A model generated the notes under the pieces. It did no database searches and was not told the DNA's origin. It saw nothing but the letters and a program-made list of their open reading frames with translations. The translations under genes and the position numbers were made by a program. From positions 5,364,038-5,428,037 of the forward strand of contig JARUPZ010000024.1 of NCBI GenBank assembly GCA_031213475.1: a DNA stretch of 64,000 nucleotides. Direction: 5' to 3'. Shown here in pieces: positions 24,401-33,358 of the stretch (within the stretch, counting starts at the first letter, position 1; every line of letters begins with the position of its first letter). The DNA comes from Nereocystis luetkeana (taxonomy: Eukaryota; Sar; Phaeophyceae; Laminariales; Laminariaceae).

Positions 24401-26678
24401 GAAATCTTAAGCCCCTGAAATACGGTTTCGTGTACGTATACATATTTTGCCTACTACACAGAGAGCGCTCGATTTTTTCTCGGGGTGTTTTCTCGTGTGC
24501 GCAGGGGTCTGCGCCGCAGTGACTGGCCTCTGGCTCGTGATGACTTACTTATACGAACATCATCCCACCGCGAAATTTGAAGCAGTTTATCGAGACAGGT
24601 GTATACCCCAAGACACACACGCACTATTACGGGGGACCACATTTAACCCCTTTAGCACCGCACTCCCATATGTGGGGACAAAGCAGTCTAATTATAAGTA
24701 GTTTGTCCCCAAAACGGGACTGGGGTCCTAAGAGGGTTAATAGGACCTACGGTACACACAAAAACCTACCGTATATATTTCGCTATTTTTACTAACAATA
24801 TTTGGTCCTATTTACCATGCCCCCCCGTAAGTAGGTATGAGTTCTGCCTGATACCACTCTGGGTGTATATCAATATAAGGACCGTTTACACAATAATATG
24901 AAGACCAAGCGGTCCTCATATTCCGACCAGAGAAGGTAGGCCGGAAACTCGCGCTGGTCCACTGACACAAACACGGAATCTTTTACAGCCCCAAGAAACA
25001 GCAGTGAGGTAATATCTCTTATCGAGTACACTCCCCTAAAGAGCATTGCTTCAGAGTGGATAATATGCAGGGCACAAAACTCACGCTGGTCCACCGGGAC
25101 GTCGGACGGGGTCTCGAACACAGACACATGTCCGGGACTGTCAGTGAACGGGTCCGAAACCGTCGCGAACTGCTGCCCCCCCTCGGCGAAAGACGCCGAT
25201 CTCAGCGGCCCCATGTGGTTGTACACGACCAGCTCCCTCCCGGTCTGCACGTCCCACATGCGCGCCGAGGCGTCGGCCGACGCAGACACCATCCGCGACG
25301 AGTCCCCTGATACGACGATCGGTCGGTTGGTGGACGATTGGTTGGTTGGTTGGTCGGTATCAATAGTGACAGGTTGGTTGTGTTGGTTGGTTGATTCAAG
25401 GGTGCACGAAAGAAAAAAAAATGACCACGTACCCGCTGTTGTTTAGTCTCACACGGAGGGTGTACTAAATTCAAGAAAAAAAAATGAAAAAAAATGTTCA
25501 AGTTCGTTTGTGACGAAAACAGATCCCAACCCGTTAATAGTTTGTTTTCAATTCCGACATGATGGCGAGTGTGGCTCCGTGCTTTTCTGTTTTCGTGTAC
25601 TCCTGGTTGATTGGTTGGGCCGTTGACTTCATGGTGGGTTGGTTCGTCCGTTGGTTGGTGAATGGGTTGGTTGGTTGGTTTGTTGATTGGTCGGTTGATT
25701 GGGCCGTTGATTTATTTGATGGCGGGTTGATTGTCCGTCGGTTGGATAATCGGTCCGTTGGTTTGTCAGCTGGTTGATTGGTGGGTTGATCGATTGGTTG
25801 CGTCGGTTGGTCGGTCGGTTGGGCCATTGATTTGATTGGTTCGTTGATCAGTCCGTTGCTTGGTTAATCGGTTTGTCAGTCGGCCGATCGGTCGAATGGT
25901 TTTTGTTCGGTTGATGTGCTGGTTGGCTCCTCGGTACTCTGTTGGTTGATCACACAGCACATACAGCCCCGAGGTTACAAAAAAGACAAGACTCCAACAA
26001 CTCTGGGGCGGAAAAACTGCCGTAAAAAAAGCGCAGAGCTCGCACAGAGCTCGCACAGGGAGGGAGGGCTTCGATCGTTTTCCAAGTTTTTTCTCAACAA
26101 AAGGTGCAAAAAACAAACAGGTGCGTTGCCGTAGACTCGACCAGACCAGTTTCGGAAGGCTCTTTATTTAAATCTCTCTCTCTCGCTCGACCAGGCCTGT
26201 TCGAAAAAGACCTCGTTACATCTTCGAAACCTTAACCTTCCCCCGTTCGCGGAAAAAACCGAGAGCTGAAGAAAAACGATCGCACCTTCGTGCGAACTCC
26301 ACGCTCTTCTTCCCGGTATCTCACGAGAGAAAAAAAACGAAAACAAAGGCAAATAAATACCACGCGCTGTACGAGTATACCCTCGTAAAAAACACGGTAC
26401 CAGGGTATCTATCTCACGAGAGAAAAAAAACGAAACAAAGGCAAATAAATACCAGGCGCTGTACGAGTATACCCTCGCGAAAAAAAAAAAAACTCACATG
26501 AAACGGTGAGATCCCACACCGCCCCCTGGTGCCCCTGGTACGTCCCGATACGCTCCCCGGTTTTGGCGTACCACAGGGTCGGCATCTGGTCCTTGGCCGC
26601 CGTGAAAACGAGGTCTCCGTCTTTGTTGTACATGACGCACGTGATAGCACGCTCATGGCCCTTCAGCAGAATCGGCCT
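15344..26678 (-). CDS. EIF3I: eIF3 subunit i (TIF34/TRIP-1), WD40 protein, seven exons found
   Basis: Subunit i of translation initiation factor 3: a cytoplasmic seven-bladed WD40 propeller that binds eIF3b and eIF3g on the 40S ribosome. Exons (minus strand, transcript order): 26678-26498, 25306-25085, 23911-23754, 21623-21513, 20079-20020, 17223-17027, 15455-15344. They join in frame to 346 codons plus stop; with an initiator Met the protein is 347 aa, like yeast TIF34. Family marks in order: [12 protein letters not shown] at the N-terminus, [15 protein letters not shown], the VVWG block, [46 protein letters not shown] and [16 protein letters not shown]. Introns begin GT except after exon 3, which uses GC. 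The first exon is missing: exon A starts AGG CCG ATT in phase 0 after a T-rich acceptor, so upstream coding may be only ATG. Introns are full of fold-back elements. Confidence 0.95.
16690..16900 (+). repeat. Dispersed repeat C fragments in eIF3i intron
   Basis: Repeated ATACGACTACGGCCATGCA and GAGTACATCTCTCCTATCGA blocks typical of repeat C, then TCTCGAAAGGGATGCGTGGT. A related piece lies at 16530-16580. Confidence 0.55.
17027..17223 (-). CDS. EIF3I: eIF3i exon 6
   Basis: 65 codons plus two bases. Acceptor TTATAG, donor GTGAGA. Encodes the most conserved part of the family: [26 protein letters not shown] and [18 protein letters not shown], ending SYASGAEDG. Confidence 0.96.
17260..17450. repeat. 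Repeat C copy with G runs, eIF3i intron
   Basis: Contains G runs, then TTTGTTGCTTGCCTCATGTC, the CATCGACCAAGCATC block, a second G run and GAGATGTGCTCGATATCATG. This is the usual order of repeat C (compare 54290-54560). Confidence 0.55.
17767..17871 (+). mobile_element. MITE-1 copy
   Basis: Ends TTACGGGGGACCATGG and ATATGGTCCCCCA, inner arms AGGACC and GGTCCT. Lies in the intron between eIF3i exons 5 and 6. Confidence 0.85.
17915..18010. mobile_element. Small fold-back element F, copy
   Basis: Ends near GGAATCACTCTGGGC and CAGAGTGGTATTACC, with inner halves AAGGACCATTCATACATC and GAAGACTAACCGGTGCTCAT. Relatives lie at 24850-24950, 27985-28045, 44270-44340 and 53715-53830. Confidence 0.45.
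18010..18590 (+). repeat. Minisatellite, about 60-bp units
   Basis: Around nine imperfect units built on GGTGACTATATTCTCGGCCA, GTAATTCCCGTTTGATGTTC and AAATCATAGTCTAAAT. Intronic, non-coding. Confidence 0.85.
18622..18727 (+). mobile_element. MITE-1 copy
   Basis: Complete inverted ends (TTACGGGGGACCATAG / ATATGGTCCCCCGTA). Sits at the edge of the 18.0-18.6 kb minisatellite. Confidence 0.9.
19075..19340 (+). repeat. Minisatellite CTACCTGACCAACTA
   Basis: Many short units of ACACTACCTGACCAACTA, with two TACCWGGTA palindromes (19275 and 19330) inside the array. Confidence 0.85.
19374..19545 (+). repeat. Three-unit tandem repeat, about 60 bp
   Basis: GGTGACTATATTCCCGGACA, then AGTGGTCAGC and CTAGCTCACAGCTGTACTAA, repeated three times. 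Confidence 0.8.
19600..19800 (+). repeat. CAGATCATC/CAGGTCATC short repeats
   Basis: Irregular 10-16 bp repeats of the CATCTACAGATCATC type. Confidence 0.7.
20020..20079 (-). CDS. EIF3I: eIF3i exon 5
   Basis: 20 codons, [20 protein letters not shown], in phase 0 at both ends. Acceptor CGCAG, donor GTAAGT. It corresponds to the T-x-R/C-P-x-N-x-A segment of eIF3i. Confidence 0.95.
21094..21202 (+). mobile_element. MITE-1 copy
   Basis: Ends TACGGGGAACCATAG and CTATTGTCCCCCCGTA. Slightly diverged. In the eIF3i intron. Confidence 0.8.
21513..21623 (-). CDS. EIF3I: eIF3i exon 4
   Basis: 37 codons containing [13 protein letters not shown] and a WD-like block, [15 protein letters not shown]. Donor GTGCGT. 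The acceptor is GAGAG or, three bases later, AGAAG; this changes only one Lys. Confidence 0.93.
22457..22549 (+). mobile_element. MITE-2 copy
   Basis: Inverted arms AACCCTTTTAAGACTGCAGT and ACTGCGGTTCTAAAAGGGTT, with inner GTGGGGACAA and TTTGTCCCCC. Non-coding fold-back element of about 93 bp, in the eIF3i intron. Confidence 0.8.
22685..22860 (+). repeat. Dispersed repeat H, copy 1
   Basis: About 170 bp: GTGATCGGGGGA, AATGGTTGGT, GAGTCGTACGG, GCAGACGGTTCGATGGTTG, then AACCATTATTTATGGTCGCT. Related copies are at 38840-39010 and 45675-45850. Confidence 0.6.
22866..22983 (+). mobile_element. MITE-1 copy with TACCATGGTA insert
   Basis: Ends TTGCGGGGGACCATAG and ATGTTCCCCCGTAA. Where the consensus has AATAGGACC, this copy has AATACCATGGTAGGACC: an 8-base palindromic addition at the TA. 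Confidence 0.85.
23325..23665 (-). repeat. Repeat C, long inverted copy with internal C run
   Basis: Contains GCGCATGGTGCAAGCCATGT, CGGTGAAAACCGGAGATGTT, the GTAGGGATGCGAGGGT block, a C run near 23470, then TCTCGAAAGGGATGCGTTGT, ending before another C run. Same order, reversed, at 54290-54560 and 45880-46010. Confidence 0.6.
23754..23911 (-). CDS. EIF3I: eIF3i exon 3, GC donor
   Basis: Two bases plus 52 codons: [20 protein letters not shown] through [20 protein letters not shown] and SELQYAQ. Acceptor ATGACAG. The exon must end GCGCAG before GCGAGA, a GC-type donor. The only nearby GT (CTGCAGTATG) would put the next exon out of frame. Confidence 0.92.
24624..24831 (+). mobile_element. MITE-1 copy split by a MITE-2
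   Basis: Starts TTACGGGGGACCACATTTAA and ends CCATGCCCCCCCGTAA like other MITE-1 copies, but is about 100 bases longer because a complete MITE-2 (24645-24740) sits at the inner arm. Confidence 0.88.
24645..24740 (+). mobile_element. MITE-2 nested in MITE-1
   Basis: Arms AACCCCTTTAGCACCGCACT and GGGGTCCTAAGAGGGTTAA, with inner GTGGGGACAAA and GTTTGTCCCCAAAACGGG. Inserted in the arm of the surrounding MITE-1, so it is the younger of the two. Confidence 0.85.
24945..24977 (-). repeat. Decayed copy of eIF3i exon 2 donor edge
   Basis: On the minus strand GTGGACCAGCGCGAGTTT repeats the exon 2 end and donor GTGGACCAGC/GTGAGTTT with one change that destroys the GT. It lies about 135 bases downstream of the true donor. 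Confidence 0.45.
25085..25306 (-). CDS. EIF3I: eIF3i exon 2
   Basis: Two bases, 73 codons, one base. Acceptor GTATCAG, donor GTGAGT. Contains a clear WD repeat, [19 protein letters not shown], then GPLRSASF and the VSVFE strand. Confidence 0.95.
25318..25945 (+). repeat. GGTTGGTTGATTGGTCGGTT minisatellite
   Basis: Long, irregular array of GGTTG, GGTCG and GATTG units (strongest at 25318-25400 and 25600-25945), interrupted at 25400-25560. Intronic. Confidence 0.8.
26310..26480 (+). repeat. Tandem duplication, period about 92 bp
   Basis: CTCACGAGAGAAAAAAAACG through AAATAAATACCA and GCTGTACGAGTATACCCTCG occurs at about 26320-26389 and again at 26412-26478. Confidence 0.85.
26498..26678 (-). 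CDS. EIF3I: eIF3i exon 1 of those found (N-terminal WD repeats)
   Basis: 60 codons plus one base: [48 protein letters not shown]. Acceptor CTTGCAG after a long T tract, donor GTGAGT. The frame is also open upstream, but that part is the T-rich intron end. Confidence 0.95.
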
Positions 26679-27340
26679 CTGCAAGAAAAAAACGGAAAAA
26701 AAAACACCCAGCAAAAGACGCGAGTACATGCGACCGTAAATATATTTTAAGCGACACGGGAAATCGTAGCACGCAAGAAAAAACTGAAGAAAAAAGAAAA
26801 ACACGGGTCAACCACGAACAACAAACATTTTTTTCGAATAAGCTCGAAAAGCTCAAAAAAGCACGAGAAAGAAAATAGAGTGTCGACACACCTTTGGCTG
26901 CGAGATCGGAAAAAAATTAAATTCGTCGAAAGCCCATCTGCAACTTGCAAGCTGCGCGCGCGCTACCAGGTATGTATACCCGGCACGCACGTATGGCGTG
27001 ATACTTCAATCGCGCGTACTACGCACGGGTTTGGTATGATGTTGTGAAGGATTTCTACCACCCTTGGCGAAAAGAAAAAGAAAAACCGGTTGGCACGCAT
27101 ATTCATGTCCAAACACTCCTCATATGTCCGCCCAGAGGGGAGCACTCTTGACAGCTGTGAAGCTTACGGGTGTGAGGGGTGTGGAGGATAGAAACGACAG
27201 CCCTCGCTCGCTCGTCGTTCACAGCCTCTTTTGGTTGGTGGAAACCACCACCGTCTCCCGAGCCCGCTGCCGCAACCAGCAACGCCCCTCCCCCCTCCCC
27301 ACCCCCCACACACGCTAGCCGTGTTTTTTTTGTTTTCCCA
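26679..27340. other. Upstream region of eIF3i; missing first exon likely here or beyond
   Basis: Should contain the start of the first intron and perhaps the initiator exon and promoter of eIF3i. I could not fix an ATG with a compatible phase-0 donor. One TACCAGGTA palindrome at 26964. Confidence 0.3.
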
Positions 27341-27344
27341 TCCA

Positions 27345-27870
27345 TAGCTGGGGTTGGCTGGGAGTTGGACGACGATACGTCGCCGACTCAAGTTGTTAGT
27401 TGGCTGAGTACTGCACACGGTTGGCCTGGCTGCAAGTCGCCGACTAGTTGTTTGGTTGGCTACATACTGCGGGTGGTTGGCTTGACCGTGAGTCGCCGAC
27501 TATATGTAAGTTGGCTAGGTACTACAGTTAGTTCGTCGTCTCCAGACAATGAATTGATAATGGTTGACGGTCTGTGATTGGTTATTTTCAAGGTGCCATG
27601 CCGTGCTGGGGTGCAAGAGGGAAGCGAGATGAGAAGAAGTAGAAGTGGGCGGAGACCGTGAGACCGAATTTCCACAAGAAGGGGCTGCAAACAGCCGTGG
27701 CCCTTGTTTAACTCGAAACACAACTGCCTCCACAAATAAACGGAACTCCTGAAACCGTCGCCGAAACCGCAATAAGTCGCCGACTATTCTAGTTGTTAGT
27801 TGCCTACCAGGTACGTGCTACGGATAGGTAGTTAGTTGGCTGACGACATGTCACCGACCGGTCGATACTT
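27345..27870 (+). repeat. GTTGGCTG / AGTCGCCGACTA minisatellite
   Basis: Imperfect units of about 50-60 bp with GTTGGCT, TACTGC and AGTCGCCGACTAG at 27345-27545 and 27770-27870, separated by unrelated sequence. Confidence 0.7.
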
Positions 27871-28259
27871 GGCTAGGCATTAACTACACTTGACCGCGTG
27901 CGGATATTAGCGCAGTCCTGCGTCTCCCCATCTGATTTGGCACGCATGTGGTTCGACGTGTGGTATTCGGTGATACATACCCCTCTGTCCCGAAATTTAA
28001 GCACCGTTCTCTTGAACAATTAGTGTGAAACCAGTTCTTATATTATGGGACAGAGTGATAGACGCTACAGGAGGGGTCCTGCGGTAAGGCGTAGGTGTGC
28101 CAGAGCACGATTCATACGACCGCCTTACTGGGGTAAGCCGACGAGAAAGTTAGCGCACAGCAAGCAACAAGGACAGAACCGTGCCTCTACGGTGCGATAC
28201 AGGGGTGTTACTTTTCCAGACAAAAAAACCCCAAAAAAGTGACTGAAAAGGGCGGGGGG

Positions 28260-28390
28260 TGGGGGGTGTACTCGATAGGAGATATGCACTCGATCTCATG
28301 GCCGCAGTCGTATGACCATAGGCGGGGGGGGGGGGGGGGGGGGGTACTCATTTGTTGCTTGCCTTAGTCATTTGACCATCGTAGGCGGGG
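28260..28390. repeat. Repeat C fragments with G runs
   Basis: GTACTCGATAGGAGATATGC, CGATCTCATGG, a run of more than 20 G, then TACTCATTTGTTGCTTGCCT and a second G run. Confidence 0.55.
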
Positions 28391-29744
28391 GGGGGGCACC
28401 CCAACCGAGGGACTGCGCAACCTATACATACCCCGAACAGACAGATCATCGATTCCCACCAAACGACCTGCCAGGTACATGTTGCAGGACAGATAGGTCC
28501 CTCGTCCGTATGATCTACTACTACTGCTGCTGCCGGGTCGCCGCGCGCGGGGGAGCCGTACCATCAGCATTATCGAGCACTTTTTTCCTGGGTTGGATCT
28601 GCACTACGATGCAGACCCATGCGCGACCTCCCACAACGGCAGGTGAATAACTAAATGATCTACCTGTAGATAGGCAGGTCATGATTTGTACGATCTGTTC
28701 GAGTTGCGAACATATTTGCAACCCCCGCCCGGGGAGGTGTTCGTCTATTTCTTGCGTTCTACGCCTATCCAAGTTGTGGCATGGAGTTGGACTTTTTTTT
28801 ATCGAGTGGGGGCTGTAGGGAAAGGAGGTGTCTGAAAAAATATACCAGGTATACATTGGGAATCGGACGTTAAACTGGCGTTGAAAGGCAAGAAGGGGTC
28901 GGGGGTACAAATATGTCACTGGGATACATAGTCATTTATGAAACAAAAATGATAATAAAAAAAAATAGGCAGGTTGGGGGTACAAATATGTCACTGGGAT
29001 ACATAATCATTTATGGAAACATAAAACTAAAAAAATATACCGGTATACGAGTATCAGCTGCGAGATCGACGATTTCGTCGCACCTCGTATTTTCGAGCGG
29101 TGCGGGATACTTCGATCATATACGTACGGATATGGGACTGTTTGACGGGTTGCGCCTGACGAGTTTCTTCTCGGCGTCAGCTCGGGGTAGAGGTGTACAG
29201 AGCTTCTCACTCCAGGAACCTGAGAAAAATAAATAAGGTTCGTACTGACTGTCTGTACCCCGTTTCATCGTCGCGTCACCCAAGCGGCGTCCGGCCGCAC
29301 CAACCGCGCTCCCTCTCGTTGCGCTCGAAAAGTGCGGGGAAAAAAAAGGGGCGTCGAGCAAGGCGGCCCACCCCTCTCTATTTTATATGCCCGGTAGGTT
29401 GGGTTGGCGTCGGTTGGCAACGACACTGCGAAACATGCCGCTCACTACTAGAGCTAGACAACCAGGGTACGTACCGTTTTTTTTCTCCATGTTCTTTTTT
29501 CTTTTTTGGCGGGTCGGTAACAGCTGGTGGTCGAGTTTGGGTCATTTGTGCGAGAGATGAACAACATTCATTCCGCACGAGGGGATATATCGTATCACGT
29601 ACGAGTTTTAGCAGGAAGGCACCCGAGAGGGAGTTACGTATTACTCCCATTGTTGTCTCTGGGAACGGCTACACCGGAAATAAAAATAAACCATTGAAGC
29701 CGTCATCCATATGCAAGTCCGCCTCAAAAAAGCGGTTCCTATTA

Positions 29745-29950
29745 ATAGTAGGATGCAGCTCACCCTTCGTGCGACTCGCCGGACACCTCACGGTGCTTCG
29801 CGCTTGGTGCGAGCAATGTCTGCCTGGTCGGTTAAAACCCGACGTGCTCCGTCCCGGCATTGCAGGGATGCGAGGGTCTATGGTCGTAAGGGTACGGCCA
29901 TATATGATATCGAGTACATCTCTTCTATCGAGTACACCCCCCCCCCCGCT
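29745..29950 (+). repeat. Repeat C copy
   Basis: Collinear with 7905-8115: GGATGCAGCTCACCCTTC, then GCGCTTGGTGCGAGCAATGT, the ATTGCAGGGATGCGAGGGT block, GATATCGAGTACATCTC, ending in C-rich sequence to about 30100. Confidence 0.65.
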
Positions 29951-30819
29951 TCCCCCCCCCTCCCGTCTTTCCCCTTTACCACCCCCCTCGCATCCTTGCC
30001 CCCCCTGTTCTCTCCTCCCATCCCTGCCTCCTCCCTCCGACACTCACACATTCCTTCCTTCTTCCCCCCCCCGCTCATCCCCTCCCCTCCTACCCTCCCA
30101 TAGAAAGGTTTCATGTTCAAGACACATCATCATCATCATCATCATCAACATCATCAACAGTAACGACGGCATCAACAACAAGAGCAACAGCAGAGTGCAT
30201 ACGTACAGAAATCACGATTTCACACAAAAAAAAAAAAAACGATCTAAAAGACAAGGTGCGCGACCCTTGACCTCTTGCTATTAATAGCTAACAACTCTGA
30301 TCATGGGACTGGTTGGTGGAAGGCATTTGGTGTTCATCGTGATTGGCCCAACAAAACGAATCCAATATTAATTGGATTGCCGGTGATTGGGCAGAAAAAA
30401 AACGGCTCTTTTAGGTCGGGACGACGCGGAGGGGTCCGGATTCGGATCTCCGGTTTCACCCAGCTCAAAACCAAGGCATGGGCACCGAGGCGAGCTGGGA
30501 TAGAGGTATATACTACGGTACCTTTCTTCGGCCAAAACAAACAATATCGACTGACCGGGCTCCAAAAACCGTTTTTAGGATTGCGGTCCCGTTGTGGGGA
30601 CGAAACCCTTGGAATTAGAGTCAAACTAAGGTACATGTACACTGCACCACTAGAAGGGTTAACCCGACATCGTTGGCACACACCACTACGATCAGCGCTT
30701 TACGATATTATTCGTGATACTTCTGAAGTATATACGTACCAGGTAGCTGCTAATAGGCGTTGGGATTGTTCGTCGGGTTGCATTTTATTTTTCTCTAAAA
30801 CTAGTTTTTTTGGGTGCTA

Positions 30820-30929
30820 CTATTACGGGGGACCATAGTTAATAGGACCAAATATTGTTAGTAAAAATGGTGAAATATGTAGGGTTTTATGTATACCATA
30901 GGTCCTATTAACTATGGTCCCCCGTAATA
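30820..30929 (+). mobile_element. MITE-1 copy, near-consensus
   Basis: Perfect-looking ends TATTACGGGGGACCATAG and CTATGGTCCCCCGTAATA. Useful as a reference copy. Confidence 0.92.
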
Positions 30930-31380
30930 GTGTAGGTATAGGAGCTGCACGCGCGGACAGCGATAACCTACCGTGCTCGTACTGACATCTCTTCAAAAAG
31001 AGGGAGCACCTACAGCCCTCTCGGGAATGCACACGGCAAAATTGACCGCAAAGAAAGTGACGACTACGGCAGTGCAGTGGTTGGTATCCGAGTTACAACG
31101 GTTAGTATCCGAATTACAATGGATGGTAAAAAGTTGTACGGCCCCGGGCGCACTATCATCCTACGTACCTAATAATAGCTAATCCTACCCGTACCGTGCC
31201 GCTCGGCGCGCTCAAGCGCCACGCTGCTCGTAAACGCCTTAGGGCTGCCATGTTTTTTTTTTGGACGCTATCATAGCTCGGGGGGTCCGAAAGGAGTTAC
31301 ACTAGTTCAACATGGAACACCTGTGTCCCTCCTGGGAGGACATGAAAAGTGCTGGAGATGAAACCTACCATAACAACCTG

Positions 31381-31464
31381 GTACCACTCTGACCGGGAAA
31401 ATAAGCTCCGTTTAAATTTCATATCGCCTTCCAAATGGTGTTTATATTCCCGGTCACAGTGGTG
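31381..31464. mobile_element. Small inverted-repeat element
   Basis: ACCACTCTGACCGGGAA at the left faces TTCCCGGTCACAGTGGT at the right, about 84 bp in all. Possibly related to family F. Confidence 0.45.
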
Positions 31465-31641
31465 TATACACATGTACAATACAAGGTTCCCCCCCGGGAG
31501 GTGCCTAGGGGAGTGGCGCAAGAAAATACTCTTATGAAATACCTACACACCTGCTTAGAGCTGCATCCACCCATCATTAACGTGAAGAACACACAAAATT
31601 TTGAGGACAGACTGTGCTGTTCGTGGAATGAGTGTGTGATC

Positions 31642-31763
31642 ATTACTGATACCCGGGAGCCATGTCAAATAGGACCTACGGTATAGACAAAAACCTACCA
31701 GTGGATGTTTCGTTATTTTTACGACCAAATATTTGGTCCTATTTATTATGGTCCCCCGTAATA
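31642..31763 (+). mobile_element. MITE-1 copy, left end decayed
   Basis: Right end TTATGGTCCCCCGTAATA intact; left end reads CCCGGGAGCCATG. Inner arms AATAGGACCTACGGTA and TTTGGTCCTATT. Confidence 0.8.
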
Positions 31764-31914
31764 CAATAATGTGAAAGAGGGTCGAGGTTGCGACATAATA
31801 CTTTGTGACCGGCTGAGTAAAATACAGCACGTACTAAAAGTATGCCTGGTGTATGTTCCCGCCAAAAAAATGGTTCTTGGTGCTCTGAGAGTGAAATAAA
31901 GGTGCTCGAGTATA

Positions 31915-32900
31915 GTTCATAGTTCGAGCACTGAGAGTATTGGAGTACTGGCGGCCCAAATACTGCGAGTACTGAGAAGGCCCAAATACTGAGAGTACTG
32001 AGAGTATGAGCAGTACGGAACCCGTAGAGTACATGCAAATACGTACCCGGAGTATCGAAACCCGAAATACTTGGGAGTACAGGCAATATCCGCAGTACCG
32101 AACCTCGAGATACTGAGAGTACTCGCGGTACACGTTCCTCGCAGCACATATTCCCGAAATACTGCCGGTGCTCTGAGTACTCGAGTTGTCCCCAGCGAAA
32201 GAAATTTGCTCCAACTCCCCCTTGTGGGACCATCTGTGCGTGTTTTGTGCCAAACAATGGGCCTGTGAGAATTGTCGACGCGGTGCACAGACGGTCGAAG
32301 TAAACCTCATAGTCCCCATGCATACAGAGCGTATTGAGAGTAGTTCGGTACTACTGCGAGTACTCGTAGTACGAACACCGCCAACGGACGAAATACTGCC
32401 GGTGCTTGCAGTATCCGCAGGTACATAACCCCGAGATACTGATGGTACTCGCAGTACACATTCCTCGCAGCACATACTCCCGAAATACTACCAGTGCTCT
32501 GAGTACTCGAGTTGTCCCCAGCGAAAGTAATTTGCTCCAACTCCCCCTCGTGGGACCGTCCGTGCGTGTTTTGTGCCAAACAATGGGTCTATGAGAATTG
32601 TCGGCATGGTGCACAGACGGTCGAAGTAAACTTCATACTCCTCAAGTATAGTGGGCATATTGAGAGTAGTTCGGCACTACTGCGAGTACTCGTAGTACGA
32701 ACACTGCCAACGGACGAAATACTGTCAGTACTTGCAGTATCCGCAGCACAGAACGCCGAGACACTTGAAGCACAACAGGGAGTATCCATAACAGCAGCAG
32801 TAGCGAAGCCCGAATTGCTGCGAGCCCGAAACTATCCGCAGTAGTAGTATCCGCAGTAGTACAGAACCTCGATATACTGCGGGTAGTCACAGTATCTGCA
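31915..32900 (+). repeat. Satellite of GAGTACTCGCAGTAC type with a 326-bp tandem duplication
   Basis: Dense short palindromic units (GAGTACT, CAGTATCCGCAG, GAGATACTGAGAGTAC). A larger unit starting near 32092 is repeated from about 32418, including a non-satellite block with GTTGTCCCCAGCGAAAG and TTTTGTGCCAAACAATGGG. The frames across it are artefacts of the repeat. Confidence 0.85.
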
Positions 32901-33358
32901 GTCAGTACACACCCGAAACACTGTCGAACATACGTTGCTTTACTCTCAAGTACAGGGAGCAAAGTGTGAAAGGTTGAGGTATGAACGCACGCCACACGAA
33001 AGCGCGCCCAAACTCCGAGGCCTTGCGTACAAACACGTGTATACCATGTAGGTCAGAACAGCAAGGCGTTCTATGTCTCTCTGCTGATTTCAGCTCTTTC
33101 AGCTATATGTGAGACGGGTTACATTATATTTTTGGGTACCTGCGGGTTAATAGTGGCAGAGGCTTCGTAAGTCGGTGGTATCGGCCAAGAAGTGCCCATG
33201 CGCCATAGCGGGCATGCAGTACATTCACCCAGGACACCAAACAAAAAAACGAGCAAATAAGAAATTCAGAGGCTTGAGATTTACCGGAAACTAAGAAATT
33301 CGGGAGCCGTTATATTGAAGATACAGCAGGAGTGTAAAACGCACCCATTCTCAAACAA

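Noticed and set aside
26409..26804. Hydrophobic N-terminal extension of eIF3i
   Set aside because: The open frame upstream of exon A is a T-rich intron end with a strong acceptor (CTTGCAG). eIF3i proteins start at this point and have no membrane segment.
29193..30284. 363-codon plus-strand frame
   Set aside because: Runs through repeat C, C-rich low complexity and a CAT repeat. No conserved domain; open because of low stop content in C-rich sequence.
31739..32614. Minus-strand frames of 190-213 codons
   Set aside because: They arise from the tandem GTACT satellite; the translations are repetitive and restart with each unit.
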